Position numbers and translations under genes: made by a program | Shown here: positions 32,203 to 42,949 of the stretch, one piece after another | How positions within the stretch are numbered: the first letter of the stretch is position 1 | Layout of the letters: every line of letters begins with the position of its first letter | Assembly (NCBI RefSeq): GCF_009932375.1 | Contig: NZ_BLJG01000067.1 | Location: forward strand, 26,473-90,472 | DNA from: Pseudomonas juntendi | GTDB lineage: Bacteria; Pseudomonadota; Gammaproteobacteria; Pseudomonadales; Pseudomonadaceae | Reading direction: 5' to 3' | DNA length: 64,000 nucleotides | Notes under the pieces: generated by a model | What the model was told of the DNA's origin: nothing | The model's input: only the letters and a program-made list of their open reading frames with translations | Databases searched by the model: none

Positions 32203-32532
32203 ATGTTCCGTACCCGTGCTTACCTGGCAACCCTGGCGATGGCTGCTGTCCTGGCTGGTTGCAGCACTGGTGGCGATGCTGGTGGTAATGCCGGTGGGGC
32301 TGCACCGGCTGCGCCGGCCGGCAACGACGGCCGCTGCGATGCCAGCGGCGCAGACTTTGCCATGGGCAAGCAGGCCAGTGCCGAGTTGCTGGAGCAGGCG
32401 CGCAAGGCCAGTGGTTCGCAAATAGCGCGTATTCTCAAGCCGCACGACGTGGTAACCCTGGAGTACCGGTCCGAGCGCTTGAACCTTAACGTCAATGAGC
32501 AGGGTGTGGTCAACCGCGTCAACTGCGGCTGA
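32203..32532 (+). CDS. I78-family peptidase inhibitor lipoprotein
   Basis: A 109-residue lipoprotein (signal ending LAGC, Cys at residue 21) followed by a Gly/Ala-rich linker and an I78 inhibitor domain. The conserved cysteine pair is in GRCDASGADF and the final VNCG; the inhibitor segment is IARILKPHDVVTLEYRSERLNL. Such proteins inhibit serine proteases in the cell envelope. AGGAGGC lies before the ATG; the longer open frame upstream is discarded. Confidence 0.85.
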   Translation: MFRTRAYLATLAMAAVLAGCSTGGDAGGNAGGAAPAAPAGNDGRCDASGADFAMGKQASAELLEQARKASGSQIARILKPHDVVTLEYRSERLNLNVNEQGVVNRVNCG

Positions 32533-32570
32533 TTCAGCTACCCCCGGCCCCTGGGGCGCGCCCAAAAAAA

Positions 32571-32589
32571 ACCCGCCACAAGGGCGGGT
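32571..32589. terminator. Bidirectional terminator
   Basis: ACCCGCC (32571-32577) pairs with GGCGGGT (32583-32589). Eight A's lie on the left and a six-T run on the right, so it ends both the I78 inhibitor gene and the converging cold-shock gene. Confidence 0.85.
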
Positions 32590-32607
32590 TTTTTACAGCT
32601 ATCCGAA

Positions 32608-32820
32608 TTACTCCGGACGAACCTGTGCAGCCTGCATGCCTTTTTGGCCGCGCTCGGCGACGAAGGAAACAGTCTGGCCTTCTTTCAGGCTCTTGAAGCC
32701 GTCAGATTCGATGGCTTTGAAGTGAACGAACAGGTCGTCGCCGCCGCCTGCTGGGGTGATGAAGCCGTAGCCTTTCTCATCATTGAACCATTTGACGGTG
32801 CCTTGTTGGCGATTGGACAT
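32608..32820 (-). CDS. Cold-shock protein, CspA family
   Basis: A 70-residue nucleic-acid-binding protein of the CspA family. RNP1 KGYGFIT and RNP2 DLFVHF are intact. It begins [16 protein letters not shown]. It acts as an RNA chaperone; temperature or growth-phase control cannot be read from the sequence. The gene has a 162-base untranslated gap upstream, in line with the structured leaders of such genes. Confidence 0.95.
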   Translation of the reverse strand: MSNRQQGTVKWFNDEKGYGFITPAGGGDDLFVHFKAIESDGFKSLKEGQTVSFVAERGQKGMQAAQVRPE

Positions 32821-32982
32821 GGGTGAATCTCCAGAACATTTAGTTTTTTCGGTGGTGCAATGCGGCCGAGGCTACGGAGCACGGGACGTATCATAGTCCA
32901 TTTCTGCGCATCTAGCGCCTTTTACCTTCGCCGGATATTGATCCAGCTCAAAGATTTACCGGCCGCCTTTGGCTTTAAGGTT

Positions 32983-33288
32983 TCAGCCCTTTGGTGCGCA
33001 GGCATGTTTCACAACCGTTTGCGCTTTCTGCATCAGCTTGGCGTCCACGCCATCCTTGCTGTCCAGGTCGGCAATTTCGGCATCGGTGAAGTTCTTCTTG
33101 ATGGCTTGGGCGCCACAGTCGCAGTGTTTCTTCGCAGTTGCAGCATCAACGCCCTGGCCGCTGGCCACCTGCGTGCACTGGGCCATGTAGCCGGCCTCTT
33201 TCCCCGGTGGGAAGTTGCCAGCGTTCGCGGCTACCGGCAGCAGCAGGGCAGCAGTGGCCGCCAGGGCCAGAAGAGACGGAACTCGCAT
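32983..33288 (-). CDS. Periplasmic four-cysteine protein, unknown function
   Basis: A 101-residue protein with a signal peptide (MRVPSLLALAATAALLLPVAANA) and a short helical mature part. Four cysteines (in YMAQC, KKHC, DCG and KHAC) look ready to form two disulfides. Related small proteins are found across Pseudomonas; function unknown. A GGAGTAAC motif precedes the ATG. Confidence 0.7.
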   Translation of the reverse strand: MRVPSLLALAATAALLLPVAANAGNFPPGKEAGYMAQCTQVASGQGVDAATAKKHCDCGAQAIKKNFTDAEIADLDSKDGVDAKLMQKAQTVVKHACAPKG

Positions 33289-33622
33289 AACCAGTTACTC
33301 CTTGGGTTAAGGTCTCATCAAGAGTAGGTTGCTTCCCAAAGTCTGATAGGGCTTTTTCCGGGTTAGTTCACCCCAACCCCGTAATTTCCAAATATTTCTG
33401 CCTGCGGCGCAACCCGCGTGCTAGCATGCTCGGCTTGTGTTCGCGCCTTTGCCTGGCGCAGCCATTTTTCTTTCCAGTCACTCTGGTTCGTCCCTCGCAA
33501 GCCGAAAGGCTTCTGCCACTGTGAGGCAGGCTTCCTTTGCAGGAAGGCAGGTCGGATCTTGTACTGGCTCATCCCAACCCACGTGACCTTTGGTAGGGGT
33601 CACCACTAGGAGAGGAGGCGCC
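33289..33622 (+). other. 334-base gap with structured thrS leader
   Basis: No gene supported. The part nearer thrS folds into several stems: AAGCC-GAAA-GGCTT (33499-33512), CTGCC/GGCAG (33513-33529), CTTCC/GGAAG (33531-33546), and GTGACC/GGTCAC (33583-33603) about 5 bases before the ribosome-binding site. The spacing suggests a regulated mRNA leader. Confidence 0.45.
33499..33546 (+). promoter_or_regulatory. Tandem hairpins in the thrS leader
   Basis: Three successive 5-bp hairpins lie end to end: stem-loops 33499-33512 (GAAA tetraloop), 33513-33529 and 33531-33546. With the later stem at 33583-33603 they could mimic tRNA arms, as in the E. coli thrS operator, where ThrS represses its own translation. 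In this genus that is inference. Confidence 0.4.
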
Positions 33623-35545
33623 ATGCCCGTTATTACTCTTCCCGATGGCAGTCAGCGTTCGTTTGATCACGCCGTATCCGTAGCCGATGTCGCCGCATCC
33701 ATTGGTGCAGGCCTCGCCAAGGCCACCGTGGCCGGCAAGGTCGACGGCAAGCTGGTCGACGCCTGCGACCTGATCAGCCACGACGCCACACTGCAGATCA
33801 TCACCCCTAAAGATGCAGAGGGACTGGAGATCATCCGCCACTCGTGCGCCCATTTGGTTGGCCACGCGGTGAAGCAGCTGTACCCGACCGCCAAGATGGT
33901 GATCGGCCCGGTGATCGACGAAGGCTTCTATTACGACATCGCCTACGAGCGCCCCTTCACCCCTGAAGACCTGGCCGCCATCGAAAAGCGCATGATGGAG
34001 CTGATCGACAAAGACTACGACGTGGTCAAGAAGGTCACCCCGCGCGCCGAAGTCATCGACGTTTTCACCGCCCGTGGCGAAGACTACAAGCTGCGCCTGG
34101 TCGAAGACATGCCGGACGAACAGGCCATGGGCCTGTACTACCACGAAGAATACGTTGACATGTGCCGTGGCCCGCACGTGCCCAACACCCGCTTCCTCAA
34201 GGCTTTCAAGCTGACCAAGCTGTCCGGCGCCTACTGGCGTGGCGATGCCAAGAACGAGCAGTTGCAGCGCGTGTACGGCACCGCCTGGGCGGACAAGAAG
34301 CAGCTGGCAGCCTACATCCAGCGCATCGAAGAAGCCGAAAAACGCGACCACCGCAAGATCGGCAAGCAGCTCGACCTGTTCCACCTGCAGGAAGAAGCCC
34401 CGGGCATGGTGTTCTGGCACGCCAACGGCTGGACCGTCTACCAGGTGCTCGAGCAGTACATGCGTGGCGTGCAGCGCGAAAACGGCTACCAGGAAATCAA
34501 GACCCCGCAGGTTGTCGACCGTATTCTGTGGGAGCGTTCCGGCCACTGGTCCAACTACGCCGAGAACATGTTCACCACTTCGTCGGAAAGCCGCGACTAC
34601 GCGGTAAAACCGATGAACTGCCCGTGCCACGTGCAGGTGTTCAACCAGGGCCTGAAAAGCTACCGCGACCTGCCGCTGCGCCTGGCCGAGTTCGGTGCCT
34701 GCCACCGTAACGAGCCATCCGGTGCCCTGCACGGCATCATGCGCGTACGTGGCTTCGTACAGGACGACGCGCACATCTTCTGCACCGAAGAACAGGTGAA
34801 GAAAGAAGCAGCCGACTTCATCAAGCTGACCCTGGACGTGTACAAGGACTTCGGCTTCAGCGACATTGCCATGAAGCTGTCCACCCGCCCGGCCAAGCGT
34901 GTCGGTTCCGAAGAGCTGTGGGACCGTGCCGAAGGTGCACTGGCCGACGCCCTCAACGAATCCGGCCTGGAGTGGGAATACCAGCCAGGCGAAGGTGCCT
35001 TCTACGGTCCGAAGATCGAGTTCACCCTGCGTGACTGCCTTGGCCGTAACTGGCAGTGCGGTACCCTGCAGTACGATCCGAACCTGCCAGAGCGCCTGGA
35101 TGCCAGCTACATCGCCGAAGACAACAGCCGCGTGCGCCCGGTGATGCTGCACCGCGCCATCCTCGGCTCGTTCGAGCGCTTCATCGGCATGCTGATCGAG
35201 CACTACGCTGGCGTGTTCCCGGCCTGGCTCGCACCGACCCAGGCGGTGATCATGAACATCACCGACAAACAGGCCGATTTCGCCCTTCAGGTGGAGAAAT
35301 CTCTGAACGGTAGCGGTTTCCGTGCCAAGTCGGACTTGAGAAATGAGAAGATCGGCTTTAAAATCCGCGAGCATACTTTGCTCAAGGTCCCGTACCTTTT
35401 GGTTATAGGGGACCGCGAAGTCGAAACGCAAACCGTCGCTGTGCGCACTCGCGAAGGTGCTGACCTGGGCTCCATGCCCGTCGCCCAGTTCGTTGAGCTG
35501 CTGAATCAAGCGGTTTCCCGGCGTGGTCGCCAAGAATCGGAGTAA
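33623..35545 (+). CDS. thrS: Threonyl-tRNA synthetase
   Basis: A 640-residue class II synthetase. TGS domain at the N-terminus ([20 protein letters not shown]), then the editing domain with [16 protein letters not shown] (HxxxH), then the catalytic core. The zinc ligands include Cys in [12 protein letters not shown]; motif 2 is [20 protein letters not shown] and motif 3 is [14 protein letters not shown]. The anticodon-binding domain ends the protein. The strong AGGAGAGGAGG ribosome-binding site fixes the start. It is first in the thrS-infC-rpmI-rplT cluster. Confidence 0.98.
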   Translation: MPVITLPDGSQRSFDHAVSVADVAASIGAGLAKATVAGKVDGKLVDACDLISHDATLQIITPKDAEGLEIIRHSCAHLVGHAVKQLYPTAKMVIGPVIDEGFYYDIAYERPFTPEDLAAIEKRMMELIDKDYDVVKKVTPRAEVIDVFTARGEDYKLRLVEDMPDEQAMGLYYHEEYVDMCRGPHVPNTRFLKAFKLTKLSGAYWRGDAKNEQLQRVYGTAWADKKQLAAYIQRIEEAEKRDHRKIGKQLDLFHLQEEAPGMVFWHANGWTVYQVLEQYMRGVQRENGYQEIKTPQVVDRILWERSGHWSNYAENMFTTSSESRDYAVKPMNCPCHVQVFNQGLKSYRDLPLRLAEFGACHRNEPSGALHGIMRVRGFVQDDAHIFCTEEQVKKEAADFIKLTLDVYKDFGFSDIAMKLSTRPAKRVGSEELWDRAEGALADALNESGLEWEYQPGEGAFYGPKIEFTLRDCLGRNWQCGTLQYDPNLPERLDASYIAEDNSRVRPVMLHRAILGSFERFIGMLIEHYAGVFPAWLAPTQAVIMNITDKQADFALQVEKSLNGSGFRAKSDLRNEKIGFKIREHTLLKVPYLLVIGDREVETQTVAVRTREGADLGSMPVAQFVELLNQAVSRRGRQESE

Positions 35546-35550
35546 TGACT

Positions 35551-36096
35551 ATTAAGCGTGAAATGAGAAACGATAAGCGTGCTGTACCGAAGGCCCCGAT
35601 CAACGAGAATATCTCGGCCCGCGAGGTTCGGTTAATTGGCGCAGACGGCGAGCAAGTTGGCATCGTCTCGATTGATGAAGCGCTGCGTATCGCTGATGAA
35701 GCGAAGCTGGACCTGGTAGAAATCTCTGCAGACGCAGTACCACCTGTCTGCAAGGTGATGGACTACGGCAAGCACCTCTTCGAGAAGAAGAAGCAGGCTA
35801 ACGAAGCCAAGAAAAACCAGAAACAGATCCAGATCAAAGAAATCAAGTTTCGTCCAGGGACGGAGGATGGGGATTACCAGGTAAAACTACGCAACCTGGT
35901 ACGTTTCCTTACCGATGGGGACAAGGCCAAGATCTCTCTGAGATTCCGCGGCCGTGAGATGGCCCACCAGGAGCTGGGCATGGAGCTGTTGAAGCGGGTC
36001 GAAGCCGACCTCGCCGAATACGGCACCGTTGAGCAGCATCCTAAGATGGAAGGACGCCAGCTTATGATGGTCATCGCCCCCAAGAAAAAGAAATAA
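35551..36096 (+). CDS. infC: Translation initiation factor IF-3
   Basis: IF-3 (about 181 residues): N-terminal domain [17 protein letters not shown], linker with [15 protein letters not shown]-terminal domain from [23 protein letters not shown]. Three starts are possible. ATG at 35545 overlaps the thrS stop and lies only 2 bases behind GGAG (35539-35542), too close. ATT at 35551 has the ideal 8-base spacing, and infC uses AUU in E. coli. ATG at 35563 has no good SD. I chose ATT, which would give self-regulation because IF-3 itself rejects such start codons. The stop is certain. Confidence 0.85.
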   Translation: MKREMRNDKRAVPKAPINENISAREVRLIGADGEQVGIVSIDEALRIADEAKLDLVEISADAVPPVCKVMDYGKHLFEKKKQANEAKKNQKQIQIKEIKFRPGTEDGDYQVKLRNLVRFLTDGDKAKISLRFRGREMAHQELGMELLKRVEADLAEYGTVEQHPKMEGRQLMMVIAPKKKK

Positions 36097-36156
36097 TCTC
36101 CCGGGCACGGCAGGCCTGATGATTATGTGTAATTTTATCGAATGCGGAGTTCCAAC

Positions 36157-36351
36157 ATGCCAAAAATGAAAACCAAGAGCGGTGCTGCGAAGCGCTTCCT
36201 GAAGACTGCTTCGGGCTTCAAGCACAAGCACGCTTTCAAGAGCCACATCCTGACCAAAATGTCGACCAAGCGTAAGCGTCAACTGCGCGGTGCCAGCTTG
36301 CTGCACCCGTCCGACGTGGCGAAAGTCGAGCGCATGCTGCGCGTACGTTAA
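36157..36351 (+). CDS. rpmI: Ribosomal protein bL35
   Basis: A 64-residue, strongly basic ribosomal protein of the large subunit. It begins [20 protein letters not shown] and ends KVERMLRVR, the usual L35 sequence. Preceded by CGGAGTT. Part of the infC-rpmI-rplT cluster, in many bacteria controlled by L20 binding its mRNA. Confidence 0.97.
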   Translation: MPKMKTKSGAAKRFLKTASGFKHKHAFKSHILTKMSTKRKRQLRGASLLHPSDVAKVERMLRVR

Positions 36352-36378
36352 TTCTGGTTAAGATAGAGGAAGTTACTC

Positions 36379-36735
36379 ATGGCTCGTGTTAAGCGCGGCG
36401 TTATCGCTCGTAAGCGTCACAAAAAAATTCTGAAGCTGGCTAAAGGTTACTACGGTGCACGTTCGCGCGTATTCCGCGTAGCCAAGCAAGCGGTCATCAA
36501 GGCTGGCCAATACGCCTACCGCGACCGTCGCCAGAAGAAGCGTCAGTTCCGCGCACTGTGGATCGCTCGTATCAACGCCGGTGCCCGCACCAACGGTCTG
36601 TCCTACAGCCGTCTGATTGCTGGCCTGAAAAAGGCTTCGATCGAAATCGACCGTAAGGTTCTGGCCGATCTGGCAGTGAACGAAAAAGCGGCGTTTGCTG
36701 CGATTGTCGAGAAAGCTAAAGCCGTTCTGGCTTAA
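36379..36735 (+). CDS. rplT: Ribosomal protein bL20
   Basis: A 118-residue basic protein matching L20 throughout ([23 protein letters not shown], then [27 protein letters not shown]). It is required early in 50S assembly and in other bacteria represses its own operon. It lies 27 bases after rpmI and is followed by two hairpins, then pheS. Confidence 0.98.
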   Translation: MARVKRGVIARKRHKKILKLAKGYYGARSRVFRVAKQAVIKAGQYAYRDRRQKKRQFRALWIARINAGARTNGLSYSRLIAGLKKASIEIDRKVLADLAVNEKAAFAAIVEKAKAVLA

Positions 36736-36751
36736 GTACCCGCGACAATCA

Positions 36752-37861
<1,110 letters not shown>

Positions 37862-37892
37862 GCCCAATCGACGCAACTTTCAGGAGAACAGC

Positions 37893-40274
37893 ATGAAATT
37901 CAGTGAACAGTGGCTGCGCGGTTGGGTAAACCCGCAAGTCTCTCGTGACGAACTGGTTGCCCGCCTGTCCATGGCCGGCCTTGAAGTCGACAGCGTTACC
38001 CCCGCTGCCGGCCAGTTCAGCGGCATCGTGGTAGGCGAGATCCTGGCCACCGAACAACACCCGGACGCCGACAAGCTGCGCGTGTGCCAGGTAACCAACG
38101 GCCAGGAAACCTTCCAGGTCGTGTGCGGCGCACCTAACGCCCGCCCAGGCATCAAGGTGCCATTCGCCATGATCGGCGCCGAGCTGTCTGGCGACTTCAA
38201 GATCAAGAAGGCCAAGCTGCGTGGCGTCGAGTCCTTCGGCATGCTGTGCTCGGCTGCCGAGCTGGAAATCAGCGAAGAAAACGACGGCCTGCTGGAACTG
38301 GCAGCCGACGCCCCGGTAGGCGAGAACATTCGTACCTACCTGAGCCTGGACGACGCCAGCATCGAAATCGGCCTTACGCCGAACCGCGGTGACTGCCTGT
38401 CCATCGCCGGCCTGGCGCGTGACGTCAGCGCCCTGTACGACACCCCGGTGACCCGCCCGGTAGTGCCTGCTGTACCACCGGCCCACGACGAAGTGCGCCC
38501 GGTCGAAGTCAGCGCCCCGGCTGCTTGCCCGCGCTACCTGGGCCGCGTTATCCGTAACGTCGACCTGAGCAAGCCAACCCCGTTGTGGATGGTAGAGCGC
38601 CTGCGCCGCAGCGACGTGCGTAGCATCGACGCCGCCGTAGACGTCACCAACTACGTGATGCTCGAACTCGGCCAGCCGATGCACGCCTTCGACCTGGCAG
38701 AAATCAACGGCGGTATTCGCGTACGCATGGCCGAAGAGGGCGAAAAGCTCGTTCTGCTCGACGGCCAGGAAGTGGCCCTGCGCGCCGACACCCTGGTGAT
38801 CGCCGACCACACCCGTGCCTTGGCCATCGCCGGCGTCATGGGGGGTGAGCACAGTGGTGTAAACACCGAAAAAACCCGCGACCTGTTCTTGGAAAGTGCC
38901 TTCTTCGAGCCGATTTCCGTTGCCGGTAAAGCCCGTTCCTACGGCCTGCACACCGATGCCTCGCACCGCTACGAGCGCGGCGTCGACTCGCACCTGGCCC
39001 GCGAAGCCATGGAACGCGCCACCCAGCTGCTGCTGGACATTGTCGGCGGCGAAGCCGGCCCGGTCGTCGAAGCGGTCAGCGAGCAGCACCTGCCGCAGGT
39101 GGCCCCGGTTACCCTGCGCGCCGAACGCATCACCCAGATGCTTGGCATGGAAATGGACCCAGCCCAGGTCGAGCAACTGCTCAACGCCCTGGAACTGACC
39201 ACCAGCAAGGCAGCCGACGGGGAGTGGACCGTCACCGTGCCAAGCCACCGCTTCGACATCAGCCTGGAAGTGGACCTGATCGAAGAACTGGCCCGCCTGT
39301 ACGGCTACAACAACCTGCCGGTCCGCTACCCGCAAGCGCGCCTGGCGCCACAGGGCAAGCCGGAAACCCGCGGTGACCTACCGACCCTGCGCCGCCTGCT
39401 GGTTGCCCGCGGTTACCAGGAAGCCATCACCTACAGCTTCATCGACCCGAAACTGTTCGAACTGTTCAGCCCGGGCGTAGAGCCGCTGCTGCTGGCCAAC
39501 CCCATTTCCAGCGACATGGCCGCCATGCGTGCTTCGCTGTGGCCGGGCCTGGTCAAAGCCCTGCAGCACAACCTGAACCGCCAGCAAGACCGCGTGCGCC
39601 TGTTCGAAAGCGGCCTGCGTTTCGTCGGCCAGCTGGGTGACCTGCAACAGCAGCCCATGATCGCTGGCGTGGTCACCGGCAGCCGCCTGCCAGAAGGCTG
39701 GGCCAACGGCCGCGACGGCGTCGATTTCTTCGACGTTAAAGCCGACGTGGAAGCCTTGCTGGGTTATTCCGGTGCCCTGAGCGACTTCACCTTCAGCGCC
39801 GGCAAGCACCCAGCCCTGCACCCAGGCCAGACCGCCGCCATCGAGCGCGACGGCAAACTGGTCGGTTACCTCGGCGCCATCCACCCAGAGCTGGCCAAAG
39901 CCCTGGACCTGGACCGCCCGGTGTTCCTGTTCGAGCTGGTGCTGGGCGACGTGGTCGAAGGCCGCCTGCCGAAATTCAGCGAACTGTCCAAGTTCCCGGA
40001 AACCCGTCGTGACCTGGCCTTGATCGCCGGTCGTGACGTGGCAGCCAGTGCGGTGCTTGAATTAATTCGTGACAATGCAGGCGAATGGCTCACAGACCTC
40101 AGGCTGTTTGATGTCTACCAGGGTAAAGGTATTGATCCTGATAGAAAAAGCCTGGCAGTCGGCTTGACCTGGCAGCATCCATCGCGCACTCTTAACGACG
40201 ATGAGGTGAACACTACCCTGCAAAACATCCTCACCTCGCTCGAACAAAGGTTGAACACCACGTTAAGGAAATAA
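37893..40274 (+). CDS. pheT: Phenylalanyl-tRNA synthetase beta chain
   Basis: A 793-residue subunit with a tRNA-binding (EMAP-like) domain at the start ([22 protein letters not shown]), editing B3/B4 domain, B5 with [22 protein letters not shown] sequence (here [16 protein letters not shown]), and the ferredoxin-like anticodon-binding domain at the end ([11 protein letters not shown]). The start at 37893 follows CAGGAGAACAGC. Full length, no frameshift. Confidence 0.97.
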
Positions 40275-40278
40275 CGGC

Positions 40279-40581
40279 ATGGGTGCTCTGACGAAAGCTG
40301 AGATGGCCGAAAGGCTGTACGAGGAGCTGGGGCTTAACAAGCGTGAGGCCAAGGAGCTGGTCGAGCTGTTTTTCGAAGAAATTCGGCACGCACTTGAAGA
40401 GAACGAGCAGGTCAAGCTGTCTGGTTTCGGCAACTTCGACCTTCGCGACAAACGCCAGCGGCCGGGCCGCAACCCCAAAACCGGGGAAGAAATCCCGATC
40501 ACCGCACGGCGCGTCGTCACCTTTCGTCCAGGGCAGAAGTTGAAGGCCCGGGTTGAGGCCTATGCTGGAACCAAGCCATAA
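40279..40581 (+). CDS. ihfA: Integration host factor alpha subunit
   Basis: A 100-residue DNA-bending protein. The arm that enters the minor groove is [26 protein letters not shown], and the N-terminus is [23 protein letters not shown]. With IhfB it bends DNA in recombination, replication and sigma-54 promoters. It follows pheT by four bases and overlaps the merR start by 20 bases. Confidence 0.97.
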
Positions 40582-40918
40582 CGACGAACTGCCCCCCATA
40601 CCGGGCAAACGCTACTTCACCATTGGTGAAGTGAGCGAGTTGTGTGCCGTAAAGCCACACGTGCTGCGGTATTGGGAGCAGGAGTTCGACCAGCTCAACC
40701 CTGTGAAGCGGCGGGGAAACCGGCGGTATTATCAGCGGCAAGACGTGCTGATGATCCGGCAGATTCGCGCGCTGCTGTATGAGCAGGGGTTCACCATTGG
40801 CGGGGCGCGGTTGCGGCTCTCCAGTGATGAGGCTAAAGATGATTCGAGCCAGTACAAGCAGCTGATTCGGCAGATGATTGTCGAATTGGAGGATGTGCTG
40901 GTCGTGTTGAAGAAGTGA
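40562..40918 (+). CDS. MerR-family regulator downstream of ihfA
   Basis: A 118-residue MerR-type winged-helix protein. The DNA-binding part is [25 protein letters not shown] and [20 protein letters not shown]; the C-terminal helix is a dimerisation coiled coil. It lacks the cysteines of metal-sensing members. A gene of this type follows ihfA in pseudomonads; targets unknown. The ATG at 40562 overlaps ihfA by 20 bases. Confidence 0.92.
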
Positions 40919-41034
40919 GCTTGTGCTTATCTGGTGAGTGAAAATTTTTTTGAGAAAAAGCTTTCATTTATCAGAGGGTTAGGGTACATTCTTCAACGTT
41001 CTCGGCAGTATTGAGAACATGCTTCAAGCCCAGT

Positions 41035-41111
41035 CGGGGCGTAGCGCAGCCCGGTAGCGCACTTGCATGGGGTGCAAGGGGTCGAGTGTTCGAATCACTC
41101 CGTCCCGACCA
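41035..41111 (+). tRNA. tRNA-Pro (anticodon GGG)
   Basis: A 77-base cloverleaf with CCA encoded. Acceptor stem CGGGGCG pairs with CGTCCCG (one G-T pair), the D arm contains AGCCCGGTAGCG, and the anticodon stem CTTGC/GCAAG encloses ATGGGGT, giving anticodon GGG. The T arm contains TTCGAATC. The discriminator base is A. The element is the likely integration site of the island that follows, since its 3' end is a common target for tyrosine integrases. Confidence 0.95.
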
Positions 41112-41124
41112 AAATACCCTAGAA

Positions 41125-41152
41125 AATCCAGTCACTTAGCGGTGACTGGATT
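41125..41152 (+). terminator. tRNA-Pro terminator
   Basis: An 11-bp perfect stem (AATCCAGTCAC, 41125-41135, with 41142-41152), loop TTAGCG, and a run of T's at the end. It lies 13 bases after the tRNA. Confidence 0.85.
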
Positions 41153-41185
41153 TTTTTATGTCTGATGGTTTTGTTGGTGCTCTTA

Positions 41186-41209
41186 TTTTTGCCCCACTTT
41201 TTGCCCCAC
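41186..41209. repeat. Tandem 12-base repeat beside tRNA-Pro
   Basis: TTTTTGCCCCAC occurs twice in direct, abutting copies, about 75 bases past the tRNA. Such repeats next to a tRNA attachment site are often arm-type integrase binding sites; no integrase gene is present here to test this. Confidence 0.5.
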
Positions 41210-41401
41210 CGATATCCTCTGTTGTTTTTGTGGGGTCGTTTTCTCCCGTTCCGGTCGGTTGATCCTGGCTTCCGGCCCTTGGATTTTCTGCTGCTGGTGT
41301 GCCGGTGTTTTGCTCTTCTGGGTGACTGATCCTGCCCAGTCCCGGTGTGCGCCTCGTTAAGCGATCCTGGCGCGAGGGGGCAATGGCACCTCCTCTTTTT
41401 G

Positions 41402-41740
41402 ATGAAACGGGCCCGCGCCCGTCATTCCCAAGCCTATAAGGGCGAAGCGGTGGCTTTGGCCGAGCAAGCCGGGGGAGATGGCCATCGCAAAAAAGGCTGC
41501 CGCGCACTTTCCGAGCCGGGCTATGTGTCACGTGTTGGGCGTCGTCCGCAGTGGCTACTACGCCTGGTGCTCTTGCAGGGCATCAATGTGGCGCTGGTGA
41601 AGAGCTGAACTGGGTCGGCAGGTCCGTTCAGGCATACGGCGCAGCAGGGGTCGCAGAGGGGGCTCCACGGCTGTGTCACAACTGGCGGGAGGCCGGGTTG
41701 CCCTGCAATTGCAAGGCGGTAGCTGCTTCGATCCAATGGC
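41402..41740 (+). pseudogene. IS3-type transposase remnant, 5' part
   Basis: Decayed transposase coding sequence. The first ATG opens MKRARARHSQAYKGEAVALAEQ, like the start of IS3-family OrfA. It is cut short and followed in another frame (ATG 41478) by MAIAKKAAAHFPSRAMCHVLGV and RSGYYAW, the start of OrfB. A third frame carries GAPRLCHNWREAGLPCNCK, equivalent to the YGAPRLHAELREAG part. Frameshifts and an internal deletion make it non-functional. The remaining part continues at 42950-43281 on the same strand. Confidence 0.7.
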
Positions 41741-42576
41741 TAGCTTTCGGCCAGGTACATGCCTGTATCGGCCTCCATCCTAATCAAGCTTTCAATGACT
41801 TGAGCACGTTTCAGGCCATGCTTCTCTGCTAGCGCATCCAGCTGGGCAATTACTGCTTTCGAGAGCATGACGTTGACCTGCTTCTTGTCAGTGGAGCGTT
41901 CATTGAATTGCCTTTTGCTCCAAAGCCTCCTGATCCTTTCGATGATAGCTACTCGTTCGTTTGAACCTATCTCCTCTTGGTCGAAGAACATCAGCAGCTC
42001 CTGATAGTTGCTGATGGGGGGCTGTCTTGAGATTGGCGTCAAGTAATTCTTCTGTAACCACTCCCAGGCGCAAAGACATCGCTTCGTGCTCTCTTTCTGA
42101 TCTGCAAACCACTCAAGCTGGCTATCTAGGGCTTTGTGCCTGCGCCATTGGTCGTGAAGTCTGTCTACATCTCGTTGCTTCTTTTCTAGGTCGACTTGCC
42201 AAATGTCTATTGCGGCTACGAGTCGCTCCCGCCCCTGAAGGTGAGGCAGGCCCCTGGGGAGGATGCGCTCGGTGAGCTTGTCAACTCTTCTGGTTAGCCA
42301 CTGAATCTGTCTCGTGTTGTCAGTGATCCATTTCAGTTGCTCATCCGGCAGCAAGTAGCGATCCATTTTGGCGGGGATGTCTGCTGCGATCTTGCGGTCT
42401 CCCCTCAAGGCCTGGGCGACCTCATCGCGCATGGTTGCTCCATTGCACGAGTCTCGCTCTAGGTCAAAGCGCTCATATACGTACAGGCCGAGCCAAAGCC
42501 AAATTTCTTGGCGTTTGTTTATCCGTGTGCCGGGTAGTAGTTGGGAGAGTTTGTCGGAGGGGTAGGTGGAAGCCAT
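41740..42576 (-). CDS. Unknown protein with C-terminal ribbon-helix-helix segment
   Basis: A 278-residue protein I do not recognise as a whole. The last 45 residues (VNVMLSKAVIAQLDALAEKHGLKRAQVIESLIRMEAD) look like a ribbon-helix-helix DNA-binding unit. The middle is charged, Trp-rich and helical (KKQRDVDRLHDQWRRHKALDSQLEW), possibly a coiled coil; the N-terminus contains EIWLWLGLYVYERFD. GC content is well below that of the core genes. It lies between the two pieces of the IS3-type element. It could be a regulator or partitioning protein from a mobile element. Confidence 0.6.
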   Translation of the reverse strand: MASTYPSDKLSQLLPGTRINKRQEIWLWLGLYVYERFDLERDSCNGATMRDEVAQALRGDRKIAADIPAKMDRYLLPDEQLKWITDNTRQIQWLTRRVDKLTERILPRGLPHLQGRERLVAAIDIWQVDLEKKQRDVDRLHDQWRRHKALDSQLEWFADQKESTKRCLCAWEWLQKNYLTPISRQPPISNYQELLMFFDQEEIGSNERVAIIERIRRLWSKRQFNERSTDKKQVNVMLSKAVIAQLDALAEKHGLKRAQVIESLIRMEADTGMYLAES

Positions 42577-42949
42577 TATCACTTGTGCCTGTGTGTGCGA
42601 ATCATTAGTGTTAAGTCGGCGCTGATTCTAGTGGTGATCTTCGTATATTCTAAATCTATCCTATCTTTCTTCTACGGAAATTCTAATCTATTTCTAGTCG
42701 GATTCTATTGCCATTCTAGGAACCTTCTATGGGTCATAATCGTGTTCTTATGCCAATTTTTAAAGGGTTTTCAGGGTTTCTGCTATTTCAGAAGCCGCAT
42801 TAGCAGCAGATCTAGTTGATGGTGACCGTGAATGGATTTTCTGTGTCATGGGCGACTACGGCTCGTTGCTGGCGCGTTGAGCAAGTAGTCGGGCCGGCGT
42901 AGCGGGGTTCTCAGCTTCAAGCGGGTGCGGTGGAGGTGGTGTTGTGACG
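42577..42949. other. AT-rich gap, no gene seen
   Basis: The stretch from about 42,630 to 42,800 is AT-rich (runs such as TTCTAATCTATTTCTAG) and shows no convincing gene. It lies between the unknown RHH gene and the 3' part of the decayed transposase, and marks foreign DNA. Confidence 0.4.

Noticed and set aside
33418..33609. 63-residue open frame in the thrS leader
   Set aside because: No ribosome-binding site, Cys/Phe/Arg-rich composition and overlap with the hairpins make a structured leader more likely than a gene.
33569..35533. A 654-codon open frame opposite thrS
   Set aside because: Antisense shadow of thrS; same low-complexity Val/His/Phe composition, no domain, no ribosome-binding site.
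41112..41401. Integrase gene expected beside tRNA-Pro
   Set aside because: Neither strand shows the R..HxxR..Y pattern; the open minus-strand frame there is Pro/Thr/Ser-rich without motifs and contains no recombinase segment.
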